A stretch of DNA of 12,695 nt from Campylobacteraceae bacterium (GTDB lineage: Bacteria > Campylobacterota > Campylobacteria > Campylobacterales > Sulfurovaceae): positions 1 through 12,695 of the forward strand of contig JALSQJ010000097.1 of the NCBI GenBank assembly GCA_026985495.1, in the 5' to 3' direction. The position numbers and the translations under genes were made by a program. This document shows, in pieces, positions 1 to 5,431 of the stretch. Positions within the stretch are counted from its first letter, which is position 1. Every line of letters begins with the position of its first letter. The notes under the pieces are model-generated. The model was not told where the DNA came from. It made no database searches and saw only the letters and a list, made by a program, of their open reading frames with translations.

Positions 1-1231
1 TGAGGTAAAAGCTGGAGAGATTGTTAGAGTTGATATTGATATGATTATAGGAAATGATATTACTACTCCTATATCTATTCGAGCATTTGAGGAGAGTGGG
101 GCTAAAAAGTTAGCACGACCAGACAATTTTTGTATTGTTATGGATCACTATATTCCTGCAAAAGATATTGCATCTGCAAATCAAGCAAAGATTTCACGAG
201 AATTTGCCTATAAGCATAATATGAAACATTTTTTTGATGAGAAAGATATGGGAATTGAACACGCTTTACTTCCTGAAAAGGGTTTGGTTGTTCCAGGTGA
301 TGTAATTATTGGTGCAGATAGCCACACCTGTACCCATGGAGCGTTAGGAGCATTTAGTACAGGTATGGGAAGTACCGACCTATCATTTGGTATGATTACA
401 GGTGGAAATTGGTTTAAAGTACCAGAGACTATTAAGGTTGAACTTACAGGGAAACCTGCCCAACATATCTATGGAAAAGATATTATTTTAGAGCTTATTC
501 GTATGATTGGAGTTGATGGTGCATTGTATAAAGCGATTGAGTTTACAGGAGATACAGTTCAATACTTAGATATGGCAGATAGATTCTCTATCTCGAACAT
601 GGTTATTGAAGCTGGAGCTAAAAATGGTATTTTTGCTGTTGATGATGTAACACAAACTTATCTTGATGAGAGAGCAAAAGCAAATGGTGGACTTAGAGCA
701 GAGCCTAAAATTCACTACTCAGATGAAGATGCGAACTACTCTCAAGTCTTAGAGATAGATGTTGCAAATCTCTCTCCTGTCATTGCCTATCCATTTTTAC
801 CAAGCAATGGACATACTATGGAGGAGGCAGTAGCTGATAACCTAAAAATTGACCAAGTAATGATAGGAAGTTGTACAAATGGACGAATTGAAGACCTTAG
901 AATAGCTGCAAAGATTATGGAGGGTAAAAGAGTTGCTAGACACACAAGAATGATTGTCACTCCTGCTACTCAAAAAATTTTACTTCAAGCACAAAAAGAG
1001 GGGCTAATGGATATACTTATTAATGCAGGTGCTGTAGTATCTAACCCAACTTGTGGAGCATGTTTGGGTGGCTATATGGGTATTTTAGGTGATGGTGAAC
1101 GATGTGTTGCAACTACTAACCGTAACTTTGTAGGGCGTATGGGTGCTAGAACCTCTGAAATCTATTTAGCAAACTCTGCTGTGGCAGCTGCAAGTGCTAT
1201 TGCTGGGTATTTGGTTGACCCTAGAGGGTAA
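1..1231 (+). CDS. leuC: 3-isopropylmalate dehydratase large subunit, 5'-truncated
   Basis: Large, Fe-S-bearing subunit of isopropylmalate isomerase, which converts 2- to 3-isopropylmalate in leucine synthesis in the cytoplasm; it needs a small subunit (LeuD) not seen here. The reading frame is open from base 2 and already encodes conserved LeuC sequence (EVKAGEIVRVDID), so the ATG at 41 is internal and the real start lies before the window. Counting from that ATG, the [4Fe-4S] ligands are Cys278 (GSCTNGR), Cys338 and Cys341 (NPTCGACLGG), and the substrate-loop sequence GADSHTCTHGALGAF is present. The short, archaeal-like LeuC/homoaconitase type fits better than the longer enterobacterial one, so homoaconitase-type activity cannot be fully excluded. 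The stop is TAA at 1229-1231. The next gene has its own promoter, so this is the end of the transcription unit or nearly so. Confidence 0.93.
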   Translation, partial: EVKAGEIVRVDIDMIIGNDITTPISIRAFEESGAKKLARPDNFCIVMDHYIPAKDIASANQAKISREFAYKHNMKHFFDEKDMGIEHALLPEKGLVVPGDVIIGADSHTCTHGALGAFSTGMGSTDLSFGMITGGNWFKVPETIKVELTGKPAQHIYGKDIILELIRMIGVDGALYKAIEFTGDTVQYLDMADRFSISNMVIEAGAKNGIFAVDDVTQTYLDERAKANGGLRAEPKIHYSDEDANYSQVLEIDVANLSPVIAYPFLPSNGHTMEEAVADNLKIDQVMIGSCTNGRIEDLRIAAKIMEGKRVARHTRMIVTPATQKILLQAQKEGLMDILINAGAVVSNPTCGACLGGYMGILGDGERCVATTNRNFVGRMGARTSEIYLANSAVAAASAIAGYLVDPRG

Positions 1232-1276
1232 AAGCAGTTTAAATACGATATATTCACAATTAGTTGACATTTGCTA

Positions 1277-1285
1277 TGCTATAAT
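1277..1285 (+). promoter_or_regulatory. Extended -10 promoter for the SPOR-like gene
   Basis: TGCTATAAT is a perfect TGnTATAAT extended -10 element, the usual sigma-70 promoter form in Campylobacterota. The predicted start point is near 1292, giving a leader of about 15 nt that still contains the ribosome binding site at 1296-1300. Confidence 0.7.
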
Positions 1286-1295
1286 TCTTTAAAAA

Positions 1296-1300
1296 AAGGA
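1296..1300 (+). promoter_or_regulatory. Ribosome binding site that fixes a TTG start
   Basis: AAGGA lies 6 bases before TTG at 1307. It sits inside the open frame that could otherwise be started at TTG 1271, and 1271 lies upstream of the predicted transcription start. TTG 1307 is therefore the better start. Confidence 0.75.
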
Positions 1301-1306
1301 TATAGC

Positions 1307-2272
1307 TTGGCTCGATTATTGATACTTTTTGTAATACTCTTGACATTTGCAAATGCAGAATATTTTATTAAATTTGGAAGTTTTAAAAACTTGCAAGGTT
1401 TAGAGCGACATATAGAAAATTTACCAAAATCATTACGCTCTCATGTTGTAATTGTTCACTCTAATGGTTGGTATATCCCCTTTGCCTATTATACCTCTAA
1501 TAAAAATATACTCTATTCAAAAGTATCATATTATAAACGTTACTTTAAAGATGCACATATTGCACACTCAAATATGCTTAAGTACCCTTTAGTTCGTAAT
1601 TATGCTAATAGAGTCTCTGCGAAGAGAAGAACTTATACTCCTCCTATTAAACAGTATCGACAGGTGCAAACCTATAGACCTATAAAGCCATATACTTCAT
1701 CTTCTCAAAATGTTGCTATTTCTGAGAGTGACTATACCATGCCATTTTTAATGACTAAACCTAGAACTCAAAGGGTGGAGCAAAATGTTAAAACAACAAC
1801 TATTGTACCCCCTATTGTTGAACCAGATGACTTTGGTGTTGTGGAGTACAAACAGTATAAAAGCTTTAATAAAAAGATGTTAAGTGGTCATCATTACTAT
1901 TTAGCATATAAAGGTAAAGATAAGAGTCCAAATCTTCTAATAAAAGTCTCTTTTAACTCTGATGAAGTTACTTATCAGCCAATTATTGGTGATATGCAGA
2001 TGACAAAAGCAAAATATTTAGTAGATGGAGATAGGCTCTATATGTTCGCCAATAGTTTTACAAAAGAGGGTGCTTACTCTAAACTAGAAGAGCATAGAGA
2101 TAACCACTTTCTAGTCTCAAGTTGGAGCAACGGTAAGAAGCTAAATACCTTACGGTACTATTATAGATTAAATGATGCAAAAGAGTATTTAGGAGTTGAA
2201 ACATCAAAAGGTTTATCAAGTACGTTAGAAGAGGGTGATTTTGCTGACTCTTTCTGGAATAGATATAGATAG
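1307..2272 (+). CDS. Exported protein with SPOR-like N-terminal domain
   Basis: A predicted secreted or envelope protein of 321 residues, starting at TTG 1307. Residues 1-17 (MARLLILFVILLTFANA) form a clear signal peptide with an Ala-x-Ala cleavage site before EYF. Residues about 18-85 (YFIKFGSF followed by alternating strands and helices with regular aromatic residues) resemble a SPOR peptidoglycan-binding domain, by pattern only. Residues about 86-175 are a low-complexity linker rich in Tyr, Pro, Thr, Ser and Arg. Residues about 177-321 form a second, Tyr- and Lys-rich beta-type domain that I do not recognise. It has its own promoter, and no partner gene in the window explains its job. A role at the cell wall or division site is inferred from the SPOR resemblance alone. 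Confidence 0.7.
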   Translation: MARLLILFVILLTFANAEYFIKFGSFKNLQGLERHIENLPKSLRSHVVIVHSNGWYIPFAYYTSNKNILYSKVSYYKRYFKDAHIAHSNMLKYPLVRNYANRVSAKRRTYTPPIKQYRQVQTYRPIKPYTSSSQNVAISESDYTMPFLMTKPRTQRVEQNVKTTTIVPPIVEPDDFGVVEYKQYKSFNKKMLSGHHYYLAYKGKDKSPNLLIKVSFNSDEVTYQPIIGDMQMTKAKYLVDGDRLYMFANSFTKEGAYSKLEEHRDNHFLVSSWSNGKKLNTLRYYYRLNDAKEYLGVETSKGLSSTLEEGDFADSFWNRYR

Positions 2273-2400
2273 AGGTTCTTTTCTGTTTTTTAATAAAAAT
2301 TACTATTTCTTTACTCTGAATATGGTGTATATTTTTATCACAAATTAATAGTTTAATCTAATCTTTAATAAATTTAATAATATAAATATTATATATTTAA

Positions 2401-2406
2401 TACAAT
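2401..2406 (+). promoter_or_regulatory. Possible -10 box for the small membrane protein gene
   Basis: TACAAT matches the -10 consensus at 5 of 6 positions and would start transcription near 2413, leaving a leader of about 23 nt with the AAGGAG site. There is no TGn extension and no -35 box. The preceding gap (2273-2400) is very AT-rich, with a short inverted repeat ATAATAT/ATATTAT at 2377-2392; nothing else is evident in it. Confidence 0.35.
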
Positions 2407-2435
2407 ATCGTTAAATAAAAATTAAGGAGTAGATA

Positions 2436-2714
2436 ATGTATTTTGTAAAAAATAAGATAAGTATAGTTTTTAAAATAGTTGGTTTTTTAATACTATTTCA
2501 TAGTACTCTATTTGCTAATAGTGCAACAGGAGAGAGTGTAGAGTTAGCTAAGGTTCAGTTAGAGAGCAAGAGTATTGATAAAGACCCTAAGCAAGAGGTA
2601 TCTACTGTATCTTTAGACTCTTTTGGTAGTACAGGTATGGTTATTATGATTATATTAAGCTCTCTTCTTGGTGCATTTTTTGTTAAAGATGAGTTTAATA
2701 CAATGTTGGAATAA
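2436..2714 (+). CDS. Small membrane or exported protein of unknown function
   Basis: A 92-residue protein that I do not recognise. Its start is well supported by AAGGAG at 2424-2429, six bases before the ATG. Residues about 8-27 form a hydrophobic signal sequence or membrane segment ending in LFANS. Residues 28-66 are a polar, charged stretch rich in Lys, Glu and Ser. Residues about 67-83 form a second hydrophobic segment followed by KDEF. If the first segment is not cleaved, the topology would be N-in/C-in with a short periplasmic loop; if it is cleaved, the protein would be a C-terminally anchored periplasmic peptide. It is convergent with frdB and transcribed alone. The clean ribosome binding site, coding-like composition and two well-placed hydrophobic segments argue that it is a real gene. 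Confidence 0.7.
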   Translation: MYFVKNKISIVFKIVGFLILFHSTLFANSATGESVELAKVQLESKSIDKDPKQEVSTVSLDSFGSTGMVIMIILSSLLGAFFVKDEFNTMLE

Positions 2715-2720
2715 CATTGT
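2700..2720. terminator. Candidate bidirectional terminator hairpin between convergent genes
   Basis: An 8-bp perfect inverted repeat (ACAATGTT/AACATTGT) with a 5-base loop spans the stop codon of the small membrane protein gene and lies just past the frdB stop. Its position between converging genes suits a shared terminator. The stem is AT-rich and lacks a proper T-run on either side, so the call is weak. Confidence 0.35.
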
Positions 2721-2723
2721 TAA

Positions 2724-3410
2724 TTAGAACCCCCCAAATCCAAAATCCATAGTTTGAAAATTAGGGTCAGAGTAGCCAAATTGGCTTGATGTGGCTCTAA
2801 GCATATTTATATCCATCTTAGGGTCAATGCCTTGAGGACAGACTTCGGTACAGTTTCCACATAGTGTACAGTCCCAAATTCCATTAGTTTGAATGTTGTC
2901 TATAATGGTCTTAACACTACCCTCTCTTGGGTCACTACTGTAGCGATAGGCACGAGTAAGTGCAAAAGGTCCAATAAAGTTTGGGTTTACCTCTAAAACA
3001 GGACAGCTAGAGTAGCATGAGTTGCACAAAATACAGTCACTTTGCTTCTCGCTTATTGTTACAATCTCAGGGGTAATGGTCGCCTCTTGTGGAGCTTGTA
3101 GCCATGCAGTAGCACTCTTTAGGGTCTCTCTTCTCTTCTGTTTATTAACCTTTAGGTCTCGTTCTACCTCATGGTATGTTAATGGCTCAACCAAATCACC
3201 ATCTTGAATGGTATAAGAACAGGCTAAAACCTCTTTACCATTGACTCTAACAGCACAAGTTCCACAGACACCTGAACGACAGTTTGAGCTAAAGGTTAAG
3301 CTATTATCTTCACTCTTTTTAATATGATAGAGAGCTTTTAATAGAGTAACTCCCTCAATTGGTAGAGAGTATGTAACTCTCCCATTACTTTTTTGAACTG
3401 TTATTGTCAC
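2724..3410 (-). CDS. frdB: Fumarate reductase/succinate dehydrogenase iron-sulfur subunit
   Basis: The electron-transfer subunit that passes electrons between FrdA and the membrane or another donor. It starts at GTG, whose first bases overlap the frdA stop (GTGA), so translation is coupled; a GAGGG site lies inside the frdA end. The N-terminal ferredoxin domain carries the [2Fe-2S] ligands Cys44, Cys49, Cys52 and Cys64. The C-terminal domain has Cys126, Cys129, Cys132 and Cys136 (CILCNSCYSSCP), and Cys181, Cys184, Cys187 and Cys191 (CTLCGNCTEVCP). In classical SdhB/FrdB the residue at Cys184 is not Cys and the third cluster is [3Fe-4S]; here a full second [4Fe-4S] set is present, as known for the non-classical SdhABE type. 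At 228 residues it is near normal length. No cytochrome b or SdhE-type anchor gene follows it. Confidence 0.9.
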   Translation of the reverse strand: MTITVQKSNGRVTYSLPIEGVTLLKALYHIKKSEDNSLTFSSNCRSGVCGTCAVRVNGKEVLACSYTIQDGDLVEPLTYHEVERDLKVNKQKRRETLKSATAWLQAPQEATITPEIVTISEKQSDCILCNSCYSSCPVLEVNPNFIGPFALTRAYRYSSDPREGSVKTIIDNIQTNGIWDCTLCGNCTEVCPQGIDPKMDINMLRATSSQFGYSDPNFQTMDFGFGGF

Positions 3411-5020
3411 GATTTTACCCTCTCTAATCTATTTTGTAAAATGCCATCTTCTACCCAAAAGAGTGAATGGGCTTTGTAGAGCTTATCATCTTCATTAGGA
3501 AATGCACTTTTATAGTGAGCTCCACGACTCTCATCTCGTACTAAAGCAGAATCTAAAACCACTTCAGCTATCTCTAGCATATTTTGAAACTCTAAAAACT
3601 CTACTAAGTTACTATTGTTCTCTCTGCTCTTGTCACCAATACCCATGTTATCTATATCAGCTTTTATAACCCTTATTTCGTTGAGTAGGTTGTTAAGTTC
3701 ACTGTTGTCTCGTACTACTCCTGCATGTTTGTATAGTTTCTCTCCTAGCTCATCTTGAATGGTGTAGAAGTTATGTTGGTAGGGGTACTCCTCTAGTAAG
3801 CTGTTGATATACTCTTGGTCTTTTTGGCGTTGGTTGTTGTTGCTTTCGTAGGTATGTTTAGAAATAGTACCTACAGCATTCTTACCTGCTCTTCTTCCTA
3901 AGGAGACAATCTCTAAGAGCGAATTACCTCCTAAACGGTTTGCTCCATGCACTTTGGCATTTGAGCATTCACCAACAGCATAACAGTTTTTTAAACCTCT
4001 TACCTCTAGCTTCTCATTTACATCAATCCCACCCATACTGTAGTGAGCTACAGGCTTAATAGGAATAAGCTCTTTTGCTGGGTCTATATTTTCATGAAGT
4101 TTACAAAGTCGTACCTCTTGAGGCATTAGTTTTAAGAGTCTATCTTCTCCTAAATGGCGTAAGTCCAAAAATACCTCTTGCCCCTCATCTATTTGTGAAG
4201 TGATAGCTCTTGCGACCACATCACGAGATAGAAGCTCATCTACAAAACGCTCCTCTTTGGAGTTGATTAGGTAGCCACCCTCTCCTCTAGCACTTTCACT
4301 TATTAGTATAGCAGAGCTTTTAAGAGCTGTTGGGTGAAACTGTATAAACTCCATATCACTCACCACTCCACCTGCTCTTAAAACAGATGCAACTCCATCA
4401 CCTGTTGCCCCTTGTGCATTGGTGGTGTAATTTTTATATATTCCACAATATCCACCTGTAGCAATAATTGTATTTTTAGCCAATATCTCTTTTACTTCAC
4501 CTGTAATAATATCTAAAAAAGTAGCACCCATTACTACTTTATCTTTAACAATAAGATTAAGAAGAAAATGCTCCTCTACCATCTCAATACCCTCTTTTAA
4601 ACAGGTATCGTAAAGGGTATGTAGTATTTTAAGACCTGTGTAGTCTTGTGCATAACATGCTCTCTTGCTAGATGCACCTCCTAATTGTCGTTGGGCTACC
4701 TTTGCTTCATTGGTTCGGTCAAATGGAACACCTATCTTCTCTAACCACTTAATGCTTTTAGGGGCATCTTCACATAACTCTTTAACCATCTTTACACTAC
4801 ACAGAGCATGAGCAGACTTAATAGTGTCGTCTATGTGTGCTTGAACAGAGTCAGGAGTAACATTTCCTAAAGAGGCATTTATTCCCCCTTGTGCCATAGA
4901 GGTTTGTGAGGCAGTAGGGTAGTGTTTGCCTATTACTAAAACATTAGCACCTTGTGCTTTGGCTTCAAGTGCAGAAGAGAGACCTGCTCCACCTGACCCG
5001 ATAATTAATATATCTATCAT
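3407..5020 (-). CDS. frdA: Fumarate reductase/succinate dehydrogenase flavoprotein subunit
   Basis: The catalytic FAD subunit that interconverts fumarate and succinate, 537 residues. The FAD-binding motif GSGGAG is at residues 8-13 with no signal peptide before it, so the enzyme is cytoplasmic. Active-site motifs are present: QFHPT (His229), ARGEGG (Arg245), SRDVVARA (Arg266, the proton-shuttle Arg), AHYSMGG (His326) and HGANRLGGNS (Arg362). The covalent-FAD His of classical enzymes is replaced by Gln39 (ASQTSMAQGG), so FAD should be bound non-covalently. The C-terminal region keeps ESRGAHY but is shorter than in E. coli FrdA. L-aspartate oxidase (NadB) has similar length and also lacks the covalent His, but the adjacent, overlapping frdB and the FrdA-like AHYSMGGI and LHG-type motifs favour FrdA. 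The start is supported by GAGGAG six or so bases upstream. A long structured leader precedes it. Confidence 0.88.
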   Translation of the reverse strand: MIDILIIGSGGAGLSSALEAKAQGANVLVIGKHYPTASQTSMAQGGINASLGNVTPDSVQAHIDDTIKSAHALCSVKMVKELCEDAPKSIKWLEKIGVPFDRTNEAKVAQRQLGGASSKRACYAQDYTGLKILHTLYDTCLKEGIEMVEEHFLLNLIVKDKVVMGATFLDIITGEVKEILAKNTIIATGGYCGIYKNYTTNAQGATGDGVASVLRAGGVVSDMEFIQFHPTALKSSAILISESARGEGGYLINSKEERFVDELLSRDVVARAITSQIDEGQEVFLDLRHLGEDRLLKLMPQEVRLCKLHENIDPAKELIPIKPVAHYSMGGIDVNEKLEVRGLKNCYAVGECSNAKVHGANRLGGNSLLEIVSLGRRAGKNAVGTISKHTYESNNNQRQKDQEYINSLLEEYPYQHNFYTIQDELGEKLYKHAGVVRDNSELNNLLNEIRVIKADIDNMGIGDKSRENNSNLVEFLEFQNMLEIAEVVLDSALVRDESRGAHYKSAFPNEDDKLYKAHSLFWVEDGILQNRLERVKS

Positions 5021-5120
5021 TCTATCTCCTCAGGTTATTATTGGAGTAAAAATATCGTATCTTTGCTTTAGATTTGGTTGTTTGTGGTTTTAAAGAGATG
5101 AGATGTTTAAGCTTTGGATC

Positions 5121-5145
5121 AAAAAAAAGGAGGGAGGAAAAAAAA
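5121..5145. repeat. 25-bp homopurine mirror repeat
   Basis: On the plus strand the block reads A8, then GGAGGGAGG, then A8. It is perfectly mirror-symmetric about G5133, with 12-base arms and no interruption of purines. Such mirror-symmetric purine tracts are the sequence requirement for intramolecular triplex (H-DNA). It lies in the loop of helix P3 of the frdA leader. Confidence 0.9.
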
Positions 5146-5214
5146 TAGGTAAATATATATGTACTATTCTGGCTTAAACATCTCAACAGGAGTTATAAAA
5201 TATTTGATTCTTTG

Positions 5215-5246
5215 GCTTGAAGTTCTACTACCTCTTCAAGCTTTTT
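5215..5246 (+). terminator. Terminator-like hairpin on the plus strand
   Basis: GCTTGAAG 5215-5222 pairs perfectly with CTTCAAGC 5234-5241 and is followed directly by five Ts (5242-5246), the form of a rho-independent terminator for plus-strand transcription. No gene lies immediately upstream on this strand, so it may end a small RNA or guard addB from read-through. The same stem is hairpin P2 of the minus-strand leader, so this could be coincidental. Confidence 0.4.
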
Positions 5247-5258
5247 CCTGTTAAGAAA

Positions 5259-5267
5259 AGTATAGCA
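5259..5267 (-). promoter_or_regulatory. Extended -10 promoter for the frdAB leader
   Basis: TGCTATACT on the minus strand matches TGnTATAAT with one mismatch. The start point seven bases past the box is A5252, exactly the first base of helix P1. It is the best minus-strand promoter in the gap and is probably the frdAB promoter. Confidence 0.6.
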
Positions 5268-5416
5268 TATAAATTTAAAATAAATATACAAAATAGTTAA
5301 AAAAATTAAGTTTATTTTAATTTTAAAGTATTATCTCATTGTAACTATTTTTTATTGTTGTAGTTAAAATAGAGCATATTGTTTTTTGTTGATTATACTC
5401 TTTTTCTCTCTTAATC

Positions 5417-5425
5417 TGCTATAAT
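5417..5425 (+). promoter_or_regulatory. Extended -10 promoter giving a leaderless addB mRNA
   Basis: TGCTATAAT is a perfect extended -10. Its expected start point, seven bases after the last T, is 5432, the A of the addB ATG. There is no ribosome binding site in the six bases between, so the mRNA is predicted to be leaderless. Confidence 0.7.
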
Positions 5426-5431
5426 TATTTT

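Larger units (their letters stand above)
5021..5252 (-). ncRNA. Structured 5' leader of frdAB, or separate small RNA
   Basis: From the predicted start at 5252 the minus-strand RNA begins with helix P1 (AACAGGA 5252-5246 with UCCUGUU 5191-5185, 7 bp). P1 encloses hairpin P2 (GCUUGAAG 5241-5234 with CUUCAAGC 5222-5215, 8 bp, 11-nt loop). P1 abuts helix P3 (UGAGAUGUUUAAGC 5185-5172 with its perfect complement at 5112-5099, 14 bp), which allows coaxial stacking. The P3 loop of 59 nt contains a CU-rich core (CCUCCCUCC between U-runs) able to pair with the frdA ribosome binding site at 5026-5030. No terminator follows P3 before frdA, so a cis-acting leader is the first reading; a processed small RNA is the second. 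It matches no riboswitch class that I can recall. The same helices can form on the plus strand. Confidence 0.5.
5253..5431. other. AT-rich remainder of the frdA-addB gap
   Basis: This stretch between the divergent frdA leader promoter and addB contains no credible coding region. It holds an AT-only inverted repeat (AAAATTAA/TTAATTTT, about 5302-5324) and a separate inverted repeat TAACTA (5342-5347)/TAGTTA (5361-5366) about 55-80 bases before the addB -10 box, where an activator or repressor could bind. Nothing else is evident. Confidence 0.5.

Noticed and set aside
41..43. ATG at 41 as the leuC start
   Set aside because: The frame is open upstream to the window edge and encodes conserved LeuC residues; no ribosome binding site precedes the ATG.
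1264..1285. TTGACA (1264-1269) with TATAAT (1280-1285) as a -35/-10 pair
   Set aside because: The spacing is only 10 bases, far from 16-18; the extended -10 alone explains the promoter.
1271..1306. TTG 1271 as the start of the SPOR-like protein
   Set aside because: It lies upstream of the predicted transcription start, has no ribosome binding site, and would add 12 residues before a clean signal peptide.
3022..3207. 61-codon open frame on the plus strand inside frdB
   Set aside because: Fully antisense to a clear gene with conserved Cys motifs; no ribosome binding site or protein-like pattern.
3407..5020. The flavoprotein as L-aspartate oxidase (NadB)
   Set aside because: Similar length and non-covalent flavin, but it overlaps a FrdB gene and has FrdA-type substrate motifs; no nadA or nadC is nearby.
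5188..5254. TTG 5204 start after AGGAG (5188-5192) giving a 16-residue peptide
   Set aside because: Spacing of 11 bases and a rare start codon; the peptide is only the tail of the 31-codon frame already treated as doubtful.
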